A stretch of 64,000 nucleotides of DNA from Stenotrophomonas nitritireducens (GCF_001431425.1 NZ_LDJG01000007.1:84882-148881); one strand, 5' to 3'; positions 51,012-60,344 are shown, counted from the first letter of the stretch. Program-made: numbers and translations. Notes: a model not told the origin generated them from the sequence alone.

Positions 51012-53497
51012 GCACGGAAAAGGAGCGCTGGCAGCAACTGTCGGCGTTGTTCGAACGCGCGCTCGATGGCGATGCGCGGCAGCGCACGCTCCTGCTGGCG
51101 AGCCTTGCAGGGCAGGAGCCGGCACTCGCCGCCGAACTGGCGCGGATGTTGGCGGCGGTGGACAAGCGGGGTCCGCTGGATGCGCCGGCGGCCGACATGC
51201 TCGATGGCCGCCTGCCGCCACATGCGCCGGTGGATGAATCCGGCCAGCAGCTCGGGCCGTGGTGCCTGCTGCGGATGCTCGGCCATGGCGGCATGGGCTG
51301 CGTCTATGAAGCGCGGCGCGAGGACGACAGCGGCCAGCGCGCGGCGATCAAGCGCCTGCAGCCGCACTGGGCCGGCACCGTGCATGAACGGCGCTTCCTG
51401 GAGGAACGCGGCATCCTGGCGCGGTTGTCGCATCCGGGCATCCCGGCGTTGATCGACCATGGCATCGATGCGCAGGCGCGCCCGTGGTTCGCGCTGGAAT
51501 ACGTGGATGGCGGCGACCTGCTGCACCATGCCGACACGCAGTGCCTGGACCTGCGCCAACGCGTGGAACTGCTGCGGCAGGTGTGCGCTGCCGTGCAGCA
51601 CGCGCATGCGCACCTGGTCGTGCACCGCGATCTCAAGCCGGCCAACCTGCTGGTCGATGGCGAAGGCCATGCCAGGGTGCTGGACTTCGGCGTGGCCAAG
51701 CGCCTGGATGTGGACGCAGGCACCACCCGCACCGGTTCCCATGCCGGTTTCACCCCCGAATACGCCGCACCCGAGCAGGTCCTCGGGCAGCCGGTGAGCG
51801 TCGCCACCGACGTGCACGCGCTGGGCGTGGTGCTGTACGAGCTGCTGTGTGGCGAGCGTCCCTGGCGCTTCGATCCGGCCAACCTGCAGGCGGCGGCGCA
51901 GGCCATCACCACCGGCATGCCGGCGCGGATGGAGACGGTGCTGTCCTCCGGCAGGCCCGAGGAAATGGCCGCGCGCATCGCCAGCCGGCGGACCACCGGG
52001 GCGGCGTTCCGTCGCTTCGTGCGCGGCGATCTCGGCCGCATCGTGCAGACCGCGCTGGCCAAGGAGCCGGAGCGGCGATATGCCAGCGTGCAGGCGCTCT
52101 CCGACGATCTGCAGCGTTTCCTGCAGGGGCGCACGGTATCGGTGATGGGCGATACCTTCGCGTATCGCGCGCGCCGGTTCGTGCGGCGCAACCGCTGGAG
52201 CGTGGCGATGGCGGGGCTGGCCGTGCTGGCGATGCTGGCAGGCCTGGCCGGCACCACGTGGCAGTTGCGACAGGTGCGCGTGCAGCGCGACGCGGCTTTG
52301 GCCGAAGCGCGCCGCAATGCGGCCATCGGCGATTATTTCGCCATGCTGTTCCGCGATGCCGGCGACCGCATCGATGGCGAGCGGGCGACCGCGTCCGATG
52401 TGCTGGGCGACGGTGCGCGCCGCCTCGCCGACAGCTACCGTGGCGATCCGGCCACCGGCATCCACCTGGCAGTCACCACCGCCGACCTGTCGCAACGCCT
52501 GGGCGACCTGAAAGCAGCGCAGGCGTTGTACGAGCAGGCGCTGGCATGGCCGGGCATCGAGGGTTTCCCCGGCCAGCGCGCCGCCGCGCAATACGGGCTG
52601 GGCGTGGTGCGTTACTTCAATGGCGACAATGCCGGCGCACGCGCGCTGCTGGACGAGGCGCTGGGGTACTGGAAGCGCGATCAGGCCCGGCACGTGGTGG
52701 ACCTGCAGGAAAGCGCGTCGCTGCAGGCCAACCTGGAGCGGGCCGATGGCCATCCGGACGTGGCGGCGCAGGTGCTGGAGCAGGCCATCGCCGCACGCCG
52801 CGCGCTGTTGGACGGCGGTCCGGATCGTATCGTCGCCGCGCGCACCGCCGACCTGGCGGCCGCCTACATGGGCATGGGCGATGCGGCGCGGGCGCGGGAG
52901 ACGGCGCATTCCGCATGGGCGATGTTCGAGCGGTTGCAGCTGCAATCCACCAGCGACGCACTCGGCGCGCTCAACAATGCCGCGGTTGCGTCGGTGCAGC
53001 TGGGCGACCTGGCAGTGGCCGAGCAGTCGTTCCGCCGCGCGGCGGAAATCTACCGGCGGGCCAATCCGCAGTCGCCGCACCTGGCCGCGCTGCTCAGCAA
53101 CCTGGGCACGCTGGAACTGAAACAAGGGCGGCTGGACGACGCGCGCGTTGATCTCGAACAGGCGCTGGACATGGGCACGCGCCTGGGCGGCGAAGGCAGC
53201 CGGGTGGCGATGGGAACGCGGCTGCGCCTGGCCGAACTGCTGGCGCGGCAGGGAAACGTGGTCGAGGCGATGACCCTGCTGCAGACGCAGTTCCATCTGG
53301 CCGAGCAGCAGGGCGATACGCGCGGGCCGCTGCATGCCGGCGGTCTGCTGCTGCGTGCGCGTTTGCGGCTGGGCGCGGGCGATCACGGCGGCGCGCGCAA
53401 CGACCTGGATGCGCTCGATGGCCTGGTCGCCGCGCTGGGACCGGCCGGTGCGGCGATGGGCAAGGAAGCCGCGGCGCTGCGTGCGGGATTGCGTTGA
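51008..53497 (+). CDS. Membrane Ser/Thr protein kinase with C-terminal TPR region
   Basis: An 829-residue Hanks-type kinase. An N-terminal helical region (1-80) precedes the kinase domain (about 83-375): glycine loop LGHGGMGCVYEA (91-102), Lys115 in AAIKRL, HRD with Asp208 in HRDLKPANLL, DFG with Asp226, and APEQ (254-257). All catalytic residues are present. A single membrane helix lies at about 398-418 (SVAMAGLAVLAMLAGLAGT). The remaining 400 residues are alpha-helical tetratricopeptide-like repeats predicted in the periplasm. The gene is translationally coupled to the ECF sigma gene, which is the likely phosphorylation target. Confidence 0.93.
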   Translation: MSTEKERWQQLSALFERALDGDARQRTLLLASLAGQEPALAAELARMLAAVDKRGPLDAPAADMLDGRLPPHAPVDESGQQLGPWCLLRMLGHGGMGCVYEARREDDSGQRAAIKRLQPHWAGTVHERRFLEERGILARLSHPGIPALIDHGIDAQARPWFALEYVDGGDLLHHADTQCLDLRQRVELLRQVCAAVQHAHAHLVVHRDLKPANLLVDGEGHARVLDFGVAKRLDVDAGTTRTGSHAGFTPEYAAPEQVLGQPVSVATDVHALGVVLYELLCGERPWRFDPANLQAAAQAITTGMPARMETVLSSGRPEEMAARIASRRTTGAAFRRFVRGDLGRIVQTALAKEPERRYASVQALSDDLQRFLQGRTVSVMGDTFAYRARRFVRRNRWSVAMAGLAVLAMLAGLAGTTWQLRQVRVQRDAALAEARRNAAIGDYFAMLFRDAGDRIDGERATASDVLGDGARRLADSYRGDPATGIHLAVTTADLSQRLGDLKAAQALYEQALAWPGIEGFPGQRAAAQYGLGVVRYFNGDNAGARALLDEALGYWKRDQARHVVDLQESASLQANLERADGHPDVAAQVLEQAIAARRALLDGGPDRIVAARTADLAAAYMGMGDAARARETAHSAWAMFERLQLQSTSDALGALNNAAVASVQLGDLAVAEQSFRRAAEIYRRANPQSPHLAALLSNLGTLELKQGRLDDARVDLEQALDMGTRLGGEGSRVAMGTRLRLAELLARQGNVVEAMTLLQTQFHLAEQQGDTRGPLHAGGLLLRARLRLGAGDHGGARNDLDALDGLVAALGPAGAAMGKEAAALRAGLR

Positions 53498-53602
53498 GGC
53501 AGGCGCTTCGTCGCCGGGCAGCGAGACCGGTGCAAGCGGATGCTGTTGCCGGCATTCCTTCGGGCCATCGATGGTCAACGCCAGGACCGTTCCTGGCGGC
53601 CT

Positions 53603-53621
53603 CTTGTCCGTTACGGACAAG
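53603..53621. promoter_or_regulatory. Perfect 19-bp inverted repeat upstream of fba
   Basis: CTTGTCCGTTACGGACAAG: 8-bp arms around TTA. It is 52 bases before the -10 box of fba and is not followed by a T tract, so an activator or repressor site is likelier than a terminator. The core TTGTCC...GGACA resembles the palindrome upstream of pyk. Confidence 0.5.
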
Positions 53622-53672
53622 CTGGAAACGTTTGCAGGCCATCCCTGCGGCCGGCCCATGACGGCCACGGGC

Positions 53673-53678
53673 TATAAT
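53673..53678 (+). promoter_or_regulatory. -10 box of fba
   Basis: TATAAT, matching consensus, 34 bases before the fba start codon. No good -35 element, which fits a promoter needing an activator. Confidence 0.6.
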
Positions 53679-53711
53679 CCGGTTTTTCCCGCACCCCGTC
53701 ACAGGAACTTC

Positions 53712-54716
53712 ATGAGCATCGAACTGCTGGCTGAAACTGCCCAGGCCATGGTCGCCCCGGGCAAGGGCATCATCGCCATTGACGAATCCACCGGCACGAT
53801 CGCCAAGCGCTTCGCAAGCGTCGGCATCGAGAACACGGAAGAGAACCGCCGTGCCTACCGCGAGCTGCTGCTGACCACGCCCAAGCTCAACGAGCACATC
53901 TCCGGCGCGATCCTGTACGACGAGACCATCCGCCAGTCGACCAGGGACGGCGTGCCGTTCGCCAAGTACATGGCCGACCACGGCATGATTCCGGGCATCA
54001 AGGTGGACAAGGGCGCGCATCCGCTGGCCGGCTGCCCGGGCGAGCTGGTCACCGAAGGCCTGGACGGCCTGCGCGAGCGCCTGCAGGAGTACTACCGGCT
54101 CGGCGCACGCTTCGCCAAGTGGCGCGCGGTCATCAACATCGGCGAGAGCATCCCGTCGGGCACCTGCATCGAATCCAACGCCCATGCGCTGGCCCGTTAT
54201 GCGGCGCTGTGCCAGGAATGCGGCCTGGTGCCGATGGTCGAGCCGGAAGTGATCATGGACGGCGACCATGACATCGAGACCTGCTACGAAGTCACCGAAG
54301 CCACCCTGCGCTCGCTGTTCGACGCGCTGTACCAGCAGAACGTGCTGCTGGAAGGCACCATCCTGAAGGCTTCGATGGTCATCTCCGGCAAGGACTGCGA
54401 CGAGCAGGCCGACGTCGAGGAAGTGGCCGAAGCCACCGTGATGTGCCTGAAGAGCACCGTGCCGGCGATCCTGCCGGGCGTGGTGTTCCTGTCCGGCGGG
54501 CAGAGCGACGAGCAGTCCACCGCGCACCTGAACGCGATGAACCAGCTCGACAAGCTGCCGTGGCCGCTGAGCTTCTCCTACGGCCGCGCGATGCAGCAGG
54601 CCGCGCTGAAGCTGTGGGCCCAGGACATGAAGGGCAATTACGACGCCGCCCAGAAGACCGTGTTCGAGCGCGCCAGGGAAAACGGCATGGCCGCGCTGGG
54701 CAAGTGGGAAGGCTGA
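53712..54716 (+). CDS. fba: Fructose-bisphosphate aldolase, class I
   Basis: Schiff-base aldolase cleaving fructose 1,6-bisphosphate. The 334-residue protein has GKGIIAIDESTGTIAKRF near 18-34, the KWRAVINIG segment, EPEVIMDGDHDIETC and the Schiff-base Lys219 in EGTILKASMVISG, then SGGQSDEQSTAHLNAMN. This is the eukaryote-like class I type, unlike the metal-dependent class II enzyme of E. coli glycolysis, and is usual in xanthomonads. AGGAA precedes the ATG. Single gene with terminator, then a REP array. Confidence 0.96.
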   Translation: MSIELLAETAQAMVAPGKGIIAIDESTGTIAKRFASVGIENTEENRRAYRELLLTTPKLNEHISGAILYDETIRQSTRDGVPFAKYMADHGMIPGIKVDKGAHPLAGCPGELVTEGLDGLRERLQEYYRLGARFAKWRAVINIGESIPSGTCIESNAHALARYAALCQECGLVPMVEPEVIMDGDHDIETCYEVTEATLRSLFDALYQQNVLLEGTILKASMVISGKDCDEQADVEEVAEATVMCLKSTVPAILPGVVFLSGGQSDEQSTAHLNAMNQLDKLPWPLSFSYGRAMQQAALKLWAQDMKGNYDAAQKTVFERARENGMAALGKWEG

Positions 54717-54740
54717 TCGCGGCCTGCCCGTGATGGATAT

Positions 54741-54775
54741 GGAAACGCCGGCCTTGCGCCGGCGTTTCCGTTTCC
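54741..54775 (+). terminator. Terminator of fba
   Basis: A 12-bp perfect stem GGAAACGCCGGC/GCCGGCGTTTCC (54741-54752, 54758-54769) with loop CTTGC, then GTTTCC. Confidence 0.8.
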
Positions 54776-54819
54776 GGGCAGGTCGAAAGCCTGGGCCTGG
54801 CCGGCCCCGCGGTATCGGG

Positions 54820-55217
54820 CGACGCCCGGGGCTTTCGCGGTAATGCCCCAGCGGGGCGTTGCCCCGCTCTACGGGGAAACGTGAGGTTCTGTAGCGCCGG
54901 GCAGCGCCCGGCGGGGCTTTCGCGGTAATGCCCCAGCGGGGCGTTGCCCCGCTCTACGGGGAAACGCGAGGCTCTTTAGCGCCGGGCAACACCCGGCGGG
55001 GGCTTTCACGGTAATGCCCCAGCGGGGCGCTGCCCCGCTCTACAGGGAAACGTGAGGTTCTGTAGCGCCGGGCAACGCCCGGCGGGGGCTTTCGCGGTAA
55101 TGCTTCAGCGGGGCGCTGCCCCGCTCTACGGGGAAACGCGAGGCTCTGTAGCGCCGGGCAACGCCCGGCGGGGGCTTTCGCGGTAATGCCCCAGCGGGGC
55201 GCTGCCCCGCTCTACAG
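54820..55217. repeat. GTAG-headed REP block 7, four full tandem copies plus a partial, period 85-86 bp
   Basis: Heads of the GTAGCGCCGGGC type at 54891, 54976 (TTAG), 55062 and 55148, about 86 bases apart, with a truncated copy before the first. Each is followed by a spacer with GGCTTTCGCGGTAATGCC and an inverted GTAGAGCGGGGC hairpin ending CTCTAC, then an array-specific linker GGGGAAACGCGAGGCTCT. Orientation is opposite to blocks 5 and 6. It lies between convergent fba and the macrodomain gene. Confidence 0.92.
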
Positions 55218-55270
55218 GAAGCCGCTGCCCGCCGCGTCGGGTAATTGCGCGAGGCGCTTCTGGAGAAGGG

Positions 55271-55852
55271 CTAGCGCGCGAAGGAGGGCAGCGGCTCGTC
55301 GATGGCCGGCGTCGCCGCGCTGGCCTGGCCGGCGACGGCCAGCGCCTGCTGGTAAGCCTTGAAGGTGGCGGTGTTGTAGGCCACCAGGACGATGCGTACC
55401 GGACGCGCATGGCTTTTCTGCCAGGTGACGGTCTCGGTGACGGCAATGACGGCGGCCTGGTGCATCGGATAGCCGTAGACGCCGCAGCTGATGGCCGGGA
55501 AGGCGATCGATTGCAGCTGCATCTGTTCGGCCAGGCGCAGGGATTGCCAGTAGCAGTTGGCCAGCAGTGCGGCCTCGTCGCGCTGGCCGCCGTGCCAGAC
55601 CGGGCCGACGGTGTGGAAGACATGCCGTGCCGGCAGCGCGTGGCCGGCGGTGGCGCGGACCTCGCCGGTGGGGCAGCGCACGCCCGGTCGCAGTTCCGGC
55701 AGGCGCTCGCATTCGGCCAGCAGCCCGGGGCCGGCAGCGCGGTGGATCGCCCCGTCGACGCCGCCGCCGCCGAGCAGGCTCTCGTTGGCCGCGTTGACGA
55801 TGGCGTCCACGTCCAGGCCGGTGATGTCGCCCTGCCAGATGTCGATGTTCAT
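55271..55852 (-). CDS. Macrodomain protein, O-acetyl-ADP-ribose deacetylase-like
   Basis: A 193-residue macrodomain protein of the MacroD/YmdB group, which removes acetyl or ADP-ribose groups. Motifs: [35 protein letters not shown] (about 7-41) with the catalytic Asn-Asp/Gly loop, [22 protein letters not shown], and [17 protein letters not shown]-terminal extension of about 20 residues has no clear motif. AGGGAA precedes the ATG at 55852 on the minus strand. Tandem to cysK-cysG but separated by 250 bases and a hairpin, so probably its own unit. Confidence 0.9.
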   Translation of the reverse strand: MNIDIWQGDITGLDVDAIVNAANESLLGGGGVDGAIHRAAGPGLLAECERLPELRPGVRCPTGEVRATAGHALPARHVFHTVGPVWHGGQRDEAALLANCYWQSLRLAEQMQLQSIAFPAISCGVYGYPMHQAAVIAVTETVTWQKSHARPVRIVLVAYNTATFKAYQQALAVAGQASAATPAIDEPLPSFAR

Positions 55853-55968
55853 GCCCGCGATCTTCCCTTTCCCTATATGAGCAAAACGTGACGGATGCAC
55901 GGCTTGCGTCCGCCCGCGGCAAAGTCTGAGGCGGGGGCGTCTCGGCCGCTGCGACAGGCGGCCGGACA

Positions 55969-55999
55969 GCACGAAGGCCGCGCGGGGCGGCCTTCGTGC
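55969..55999. terminator. Hairpin downstream of cysK
   Basis: A 13-bp stem GCACGAAGGCCGC/GCGGCCTTCGTGC (55969-55981, 55987-55999) with a 5-base loop. It is probably the terminator for cysG-cysK reading leftward, though a T tract is lacking. Confidence 0.6.
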
Positions 56000-56103
56000 C
56001 GGGGGAGGTACAGGGATGCAGCGCAAGAAATGGAACCGTTGCGGGCGGCGGAAATCACCGGGGCGTCCCCCGGTCGCGGCAGCGCAGGTCCCGGGGCCGT
56101 GGC

Positions 56104-57063
56104 TTACGGCAGGCCGGCCAGCCAGTCGTCGTCGCTGCCTTCGTTGATGTCGGCGAACAGCGGGGTGGAGAAGTAGCGCTCGCCGGTGTCCGGCAGCATC
56201 GCCAGGATCACCGAGCCGGCCGGGGCCTTGGCGGCCACGTCCAGTGCGGTGGCGGCGGTGGCGCCGGAGGAGATGCCGACGAAGATGCCTTCCTCGGCGG
56301 CCAGCCGGCGCGAGGTTTCGATCGCGCGCTCGTCCTGCACCGAATACAGCTCGTCGTAGGCATTGCGGTTGAGCACTTCCGGCACGAAATCCGGGGTCCA
56401 GCCCTGGATCTTGTGCGGCTTCCACTCATCGCCCTTGAGCAGCGAGGCGCCGGCCGGTTCGGTGGCGATGATGCGGGTGTCGGGCCGCGCCAGCTTGAGC
56501 ACTTCGCCGACGCCGGTCAGGGTGCCGCCGGTGCCCCAGCCGCTGACGAAGTAGTCCAGGCGCCTGCCGGCGAAGTCGCGCAGGATCTCGGCGGCGGTGG
56601 TGTTGCGGTGGTAGGCCGGGTTGGCCGGGTTGGCGAACTGGCTGGCCAGGAACCAGCCGTGCTTGGCGGCCAGTTCCTTCGCCTTCTCCACCATGCCGGT
56701 GCCGCGCGCCGCGGCCGGGGTCAGGATCACCTTGGCGCCATAGGCGCGCATGGCCTTGCGGCGTTCGACCGAGAACGTCTCGGTCATCACCGCGACGAAC
56801 TTGTAGCCGCGCGCGGCGGCGACCATGGCCAGGGCGACGCCGGTGTTGCCGGAGGTGGCCTCGACGATGGTGTCGCCGGGCTTGAGCACGCCGCGCTTCT
56901 CTGCATCGAGCACGATCGCCAGCGCCAGGCGGTCCTTGACCGAGCCGCCGGGGTTGAACGATTCGACCTTGACGTAGACGTCCACGCCGGCTGGTGCCAG
57001 GCGGTTGAGTTTCACCACCGGGGTGCTGCCGACGGTATCGAGGATGTTGTTGTAGATGGCCAT
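56104..57063 (-). CDS. cysK: Cysteine synthase A (O-acetylserine sulfhydrylase)
   Basis: PLP enzyme making L-cysteine from O-acetylserine and sulfide, last step of sulfate assimilation. The 319-residue protein has PLP Lys43 in [11 protein letters not shown], the [11 protein letters not shown] loop (about 70-80), [18 protein letters not shown] for the phosphate and [12 protein letters not shown] near the end. These are CysK/CysM family markers; the CysK assignment is favoured by NxGGSVKDR and length. Transcribed just downstream of cysG (20 bases between), so the pair is likely an operon. Confidence 0.94.
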   Translation of the reverse strand: MAIYNNILDTVGSTPVVKLNRLAPAGVDVYVKVESFNPGGSVKDRLALAIVLDAEKRGVLKPGDTIVEATSGNTGVALAMVAAARGYKFVAVMTETFSVERRKAMRAYGAKVILTPAAARGTGMVEKAKELAAKHGWFLASQFANPANPAYHRNTTAAEILRDFAGRRLDYFVSGWGTGGTLTGVGEVLKLARPDTRIIATEPAGASLLKGDEWKPHKIQGWTPDFVPEVLNRNAYDELYSVQDERAIETSRRLAAEEGIFVGISSGATAATALDVAAKAPAGSVILAMLPDTGERYFSTPLFADINEGSDDDWLAGLP

Positions 57064-57083
57064 GGAGATCTCCTGGAAAGGAA

Positions 57084-58547
57084 TCAGGCGGCGTCGGCCA
57101 GTGTCGGCGGCGGCGTCTTTGCGGAAGGTGAGGATGTGCGGGAGGTGGCCGGCAGCGGCGCGTCGCCGAACCAGTGCAGTTCGGCGGCCAGGCCGGCCAC
57201 ATCGCCGAGGATCAGCAGCGCCGGCGACCGCACCGCGTGCAGGCTGGCTGCGCCGGCCAGTTGCTGCAGCGTGCCGCTGACCACGCGCTGGTCGGTACGC
57301 GAGCCGTTTTCCACCAGCGCGAACGGCGTGGCGGCGGGCAGGCCGGCATCGAGCAGGCGCGCCTGGATCTGCGCCAGCGCGGCCACGCCCATGTAGAACA
57401 CCAGGGTCTGCCGCGGCGCGGCCAGCGCCGGCCAGTCCAGCGTGTCCAGCGAATCGCGGCAGTGCGCGGTGACCAGGCGCAGCTGCTGGGCGTGGTCGCG
57501 GTGGGTGAGCGGAATGCCGGCGTGCGCGGCGCAGGCCAACGCGGCGGTGATGCCGGGCACCACTTCGTAGGCGATGCCGTGCGCGCGCAGGAACTGCAGC
57601 TCCTCGCCGCCGCGGCCGAACACGAAGGCGTCGCCGCCCTTGAGCCGCACCACGCGGCGGCCGGCGCGGGCGTGCTCCAGCATCAGTGCGTGGATGTGTT
57701 CCTGGCCGGTGCTGTGGCCGCGCGCGGACTTGCCGACCTCGATGCGCTCGGCGTCGCGGCGGGCCAGCTGCAGCACCTCGGCGCTGACCAGGCGGTCGTG
57801 GAGGATCACGTCGGCCTGGTTCAGGGCACGCAGCCCGGCCAGGGTGAGCAGGCCGGGATCGCCGGAACCGGCGCCGACCAGCACCACCGAACCGGCGGCG
57901 GCCGGCGGTTCGCCGGTCATCGCCTGCTGCAGGGCGAGCTCGGCGTCGGCCTGGCGGTGGCGGCGCAGCAGGTCCAGCACCGGTCCGTCGAGCAGGCGGT
58001 CGAAGAAACGGCGGCGCGCGCCGGTGTCGGGGAAACGCGCGCGGATGGCCGGGCGATGGCGGCCGGCCAGCTCGGTCAACCGGCCCCAGGCGCCATCGAA
58101 CAGTTCTTCCAGCCGGCGGCGGACATGGCGCGCCACCATCGGCGCGGCGCCGCCGCTGGAGACGGCGATCTGCAACGCGCCGCGTTCGACCACGGCCGGT
58201 ACGTGGAAGCGCGACAGCTGGGCGTCGTCCACCACGTTCACGAACAGCCGCTGCGCCTCGGCGGCGCCGGCCACCGCGCGGTTGACCACCGGCTCATCGG
58301 TGGCGGCGATCACCAGCCAGACGTCCTCGGCCAGCCAGCGGGTGTCGAACAGGCCCGGAAGCCAGTCGATGCGGCCGGCCTCGGCCAGTTCCCGCAGCGC
58401 CGGCGACAGCTGCGGCGCGCCGACCCGGGGGCGGGCGCCGGCGTGCAGCAGCGTCTCGACCTTGCGCCCGGCCACCGCACCACCGCCGACCACCAGCACG
58501 GCGCGGCCGTTCAGATCGGCGAACAGGGGGAACAGGGGAGCGTCCAA
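57084..58547 (-). CDS. cysG: Siroheme synthase CysG
   Basis: Trifunctional enzyme making siroheme, cofactor of sulfite reductase. The N-terminal half is the precorrin-2 dehydrogenase/ferrochelatase ([52 protein letters not shown]). The C-terminal half is the SAM uroporphyrinogen methyltransferase ([56 protein letters not shown]). No ATG exists at the expected start. TTG 58547 (then DAPLFPLF) gives 487 residues and places the GGG loop as far from the start as in E. coli CysG. An alternative TTG at 58661 lies beyond the probable promoter. The C-terminus has a Pro/Ser/Thr-rich extension. Confidence 0.92.
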   Translation of the reverse strand: MDAPLFPLFADLNGRAVLVVGGGAVAGRKVETLLHAGARPRVGAPQLSPALRELAEAGRIDWLPGLFDTRWLAEDVWLVIAATDEPVVNRAVAGAAEAQRLFVNVVDDAQLSRFHVPAVVERGALQIAVSSGGAAPMVARHVRRRLEELFDGAWGRLTELAGRHRPAIRARFPDTGARRRFFDRLLDGPVLDLLRRHRQADAELALQQAMTGEPPAAAGSVVLVGAGSGDPGLLTLAGLRALNQADVILHDRLVSAEVLQLARRDAERIEVGKSARGHSTGQEHIHALMLEHARAGRRVVRLKGGDAFVFGRGGEELQFLRAHGIAYEVVPGITAALACAAHAGIPLTHRDHAQQLRLVTAHCRDSLDTLDWPALAAPRQTLVFYMGVAALAQIQARLLDAGLPAATPFALVENGSRTDQRVVSGTLQQLAGAASLHAVRSPALLILGDVAGLAAELHWFGDAPLPATSRTSSPSAKTPPPTLADAA

Positions 58548-58599
58548 GGCGGTGGGAGAGGCGGTGGCGGAAGGGATGCTGACCGTAGCCCCGGCCCCT

Positions 58600-58660
58600 G
58601 AAGCCCGGAAATGACTTGCGCCGCCTATTAAATTACTTTCGGTTATAAGTAGATCGGGCA
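58600..58660. promoter_or_regulatory. AT-rich promoter/operator region between cysG and cysB
   Basis: CTATTAAATTACTTTCGGTT and then ATAAG form a markedly AT-rich stretch at 58625-58650 in an otherwise very GC-rich gap of 161 bases. TTTAAT read on the minus strand could be a -10 for cysG. CysB-type regulators bind AT-rich tracts near divergent promoters, so this is the likely CysB binding site, but no exact consensus is visible. Confidence 0.5.
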
Positions 58661-58708
58661 ATCTGACCTACAGTCATCCGTCCCCGCCGAGCCGCCTTCC
58701 CGACTCCG

Positions 58709-59692
58709 ATGACCCTGACCCAACTGCGCTACCTGGTGGCCATTGCCGACGCCGAGCTCAACATCACGCTGGCGGCCACGCGCGTGCACGCCACCCAGCC
58801 GGGACTGTCCAAGCAGCTCAAGCAGCTGGAGGACGAGCTGGGTTTCCTGCTGTTCGTGCGCAAGGGGCGCAGCCTGGAATCGGTGACCCCGGCCGGCGGG
58901 GAAGTGATCGCCCGCGCCCGCCTGGTGCTGGCCGAGGCCAACAACATCCGCACCTACGCGGCCAACCAGCGCCGCGAGAGCCACGGCCAGCTGATCCTGA
59001 CCACCACCCACACCCAGGCGCGCTTCGTGCTGCCGCCGGCGGTGGCGCGGATCAAGCTGGCCTATCCGCAGGTCAGCGTGCACCTGCAGCAGGCGGCCGA
59101 AAGCGACGCGCTGGACCTGCTCAGCCAGGGCGACGCCGACATCGCCATCGTCAGTACCGCCGGCGGCGAACCCAGCACCGGCATCGCGGTGCCGCTGTAC
59201 CGCTGGCGGCGGCTGGCGCTGGTGCCCAAGGGCCATGCGCTGGACCGCGCCGGCAAGCTGCCGGACATGGCCGCGCTGGCCGCGCACCCGCTGATCAGCT
59301 ACGAATCCTCGACCCGCCCGAGTTCCTCGCTGCGCCGCGCGTTCGCCACGCAGGGGCTGGAGCCGGATCTGGCGCTGACCGCGCTCGACGCCGACCTGAT
59401 CAAGACCTATGTACGCGCCGGCCTGGGCGTGGGCCTGCTGGCCGAAATGGCGGTCAGTGCCGGCGACAGCGACCTGCGCGCCTGGCCGGCGCCGGCGGCG
59501 ATTCCCGAGTGCGTCGCCTGGGCGGTGCTGCCGCGCGACCGCGTGCTGCGCGACTACGCACTGGAACTGGTGCACGTGCTGGCCCCGCAGATCGACAAGC
59601 GCGACCTGCGCCGCGTGCTCGACGGCAACCAGGAGGCCGACTGGCCGACGCCGCCGAGCTGGGAAGAACTGACCCAGACGATCACCAGCTGA
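58709..59692 (+). CDS. cysB: CysB-type LysR transcriptional regulator
   Basis: LysR-family activator of sulfur assimilation genes. The 327-residue protein has an N-terminal winged HTH (MTLTQLRYLVAIADAELNIT, LAATRVHATQPGLSKQLKQLEDELG) and a periplasmic-binding-like effector domain; TTTHTQARFVLPPAV (97-111) is a CysB/Cbl family marker. Its place divergent from cysG-cysK and near cysHI supports CysB. The effector in CysB proteins is N-acetylserine or O-acetylserine. No terminator is seen after it. Confidence 0.93.
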   Translation: MTLTQLRYLVAIADAELNITLAATRVHATQPGLSKQLKQLEDELGFLLFVRKGRSLESVTPAGGEVIARARLVLAEANNIRTYAANQRRESHGQLILTTTHTQARFVLPPAVARIKLAYPQVSVHLQQAAESDALDLLSQGDADIAIVSTAGGEPSTGIAVPLYRWRRLALVPKGHALDRAGKLPDMAALAAHPLISYESSTRPSSSLRRAFATQGLEPDLALTALDADLIKTYVRAGLGVGLLAEMAVSAGDSDLRAWPAPAAIPECVAWAVLPRDRVLRDYALELVHVLAPQIDKRDLRRVLDGNQEADWPTPPSWEELTQTITS

Positions 59693-59780
59693 GGCGTTGA
59701 GGCGAGGAGCGGGTAACCCTTACCGGCGAAAGCCGAAGCATCCGCCCGACCGTTCCTGCTTTTGCTTTCTCCCGTTGCTC

Positions 59781-59830
59781 CCCCTGCGGCAGTCCGTCGC
59801 AGGGGCGGGCCGCGGTATCGGCTCTAAACT
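59781..59830 (+). promoter_or_regulatory. Inverted repeat and -10 box before the copper genes
   Basis: CCCCTGCG and CGCAGGGG (59781-59788, 59798-59805) form an inverted repeat with 9 bases between. TAAACT at 59825-59830 is a plausible -10 for the DUF2946 gene, 6 bases before its GTG start. The repeat could be an operator or the terminator of cysB. Confidence 0.4.
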
Positions 59831-59836
59831 ATCGGC

Positions 59837-60274
59837 GTGAACCGGTCTCCGCTCCTGCACCGCTGGATGTTGCTGCTCGCGCTGGCGGCCACGCTGCTGA
59901 TGGCGTTGGCGCCGGTGGTCAGCCGCTGGGTGCAGGCCGGGCAGGGCGCGCACGCGTCCATGGCGCATGCGATGCCCGCGATGGCGATGGCGGACACCGT
60001 GCCGGCCGATCACCACGCGATGGACGCGCACGCCGGGCATGGGGCCGCCGAAAGCGCGATCGGCAAGACGCCGCCGGCCGATCCCCACGCCGCCCATGGC
60101 GAGGCCTGCGACTACTGCACCATGGCGTCGCGGCTGCTGCCGTGGCTGGCGGTGCTGCTGGTGCTGGCGCCGCTGCTGTACCGCATCGCACCGCAGTCGC
60201 CGCGCGCGACCGTCTTCGCCGCCGGCCTGCGCTGGCCGGCGCACCTGGCGCGCGGACCGCCGCTGTTCTCCTGA
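59837..60274 (+). CDS. DUF2946 family protein, His/Met-rich, copper-associated
   Basis: A 145-residue protein with an N-terminal membrane helix (about 10-28), then a His/Met-rich stretch (SMAHAMPAMAMADTVPADHHAMDAHAGHGAAE, about 41-72) and HAAHGEACDYCTMASR with the CxxC-like pair. A second helix follows (about 99-113). This matches DUF2946, often linked to copper handling. The many His and Met residues suggest periplasmic copper binding. GTG start. The copper receptor gene begins 70 bases downstream; probable operon. Confidence 0.84.
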   Translation: MNRSPLLHRWMLLLALAATLLMALAPVVSRWVQAGQGAHASMAHAMPAMAMADTVPADHHAMDAHAGHGAAESAIGKTPPADPHAAHGEACDYCTMASRLLPWLAVLLVLAPLLYRIAPQSPRATVFAAGLRWPAHLARGPPLFS

Positions 60275-60344
60275 CGACACTTCCCCTTCTTCCCGCCGCC
60301 TGCTGCCCTCCGGCAGTACGCGGCATGTCGTACCGGAGAACCTC

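Noticed and set aside
50951..53668. Minus-strand open frame opposite the kinase gene
   Set aside because: The kinase has complete catalytic motifs on the + strand; the antisense translation shows none.
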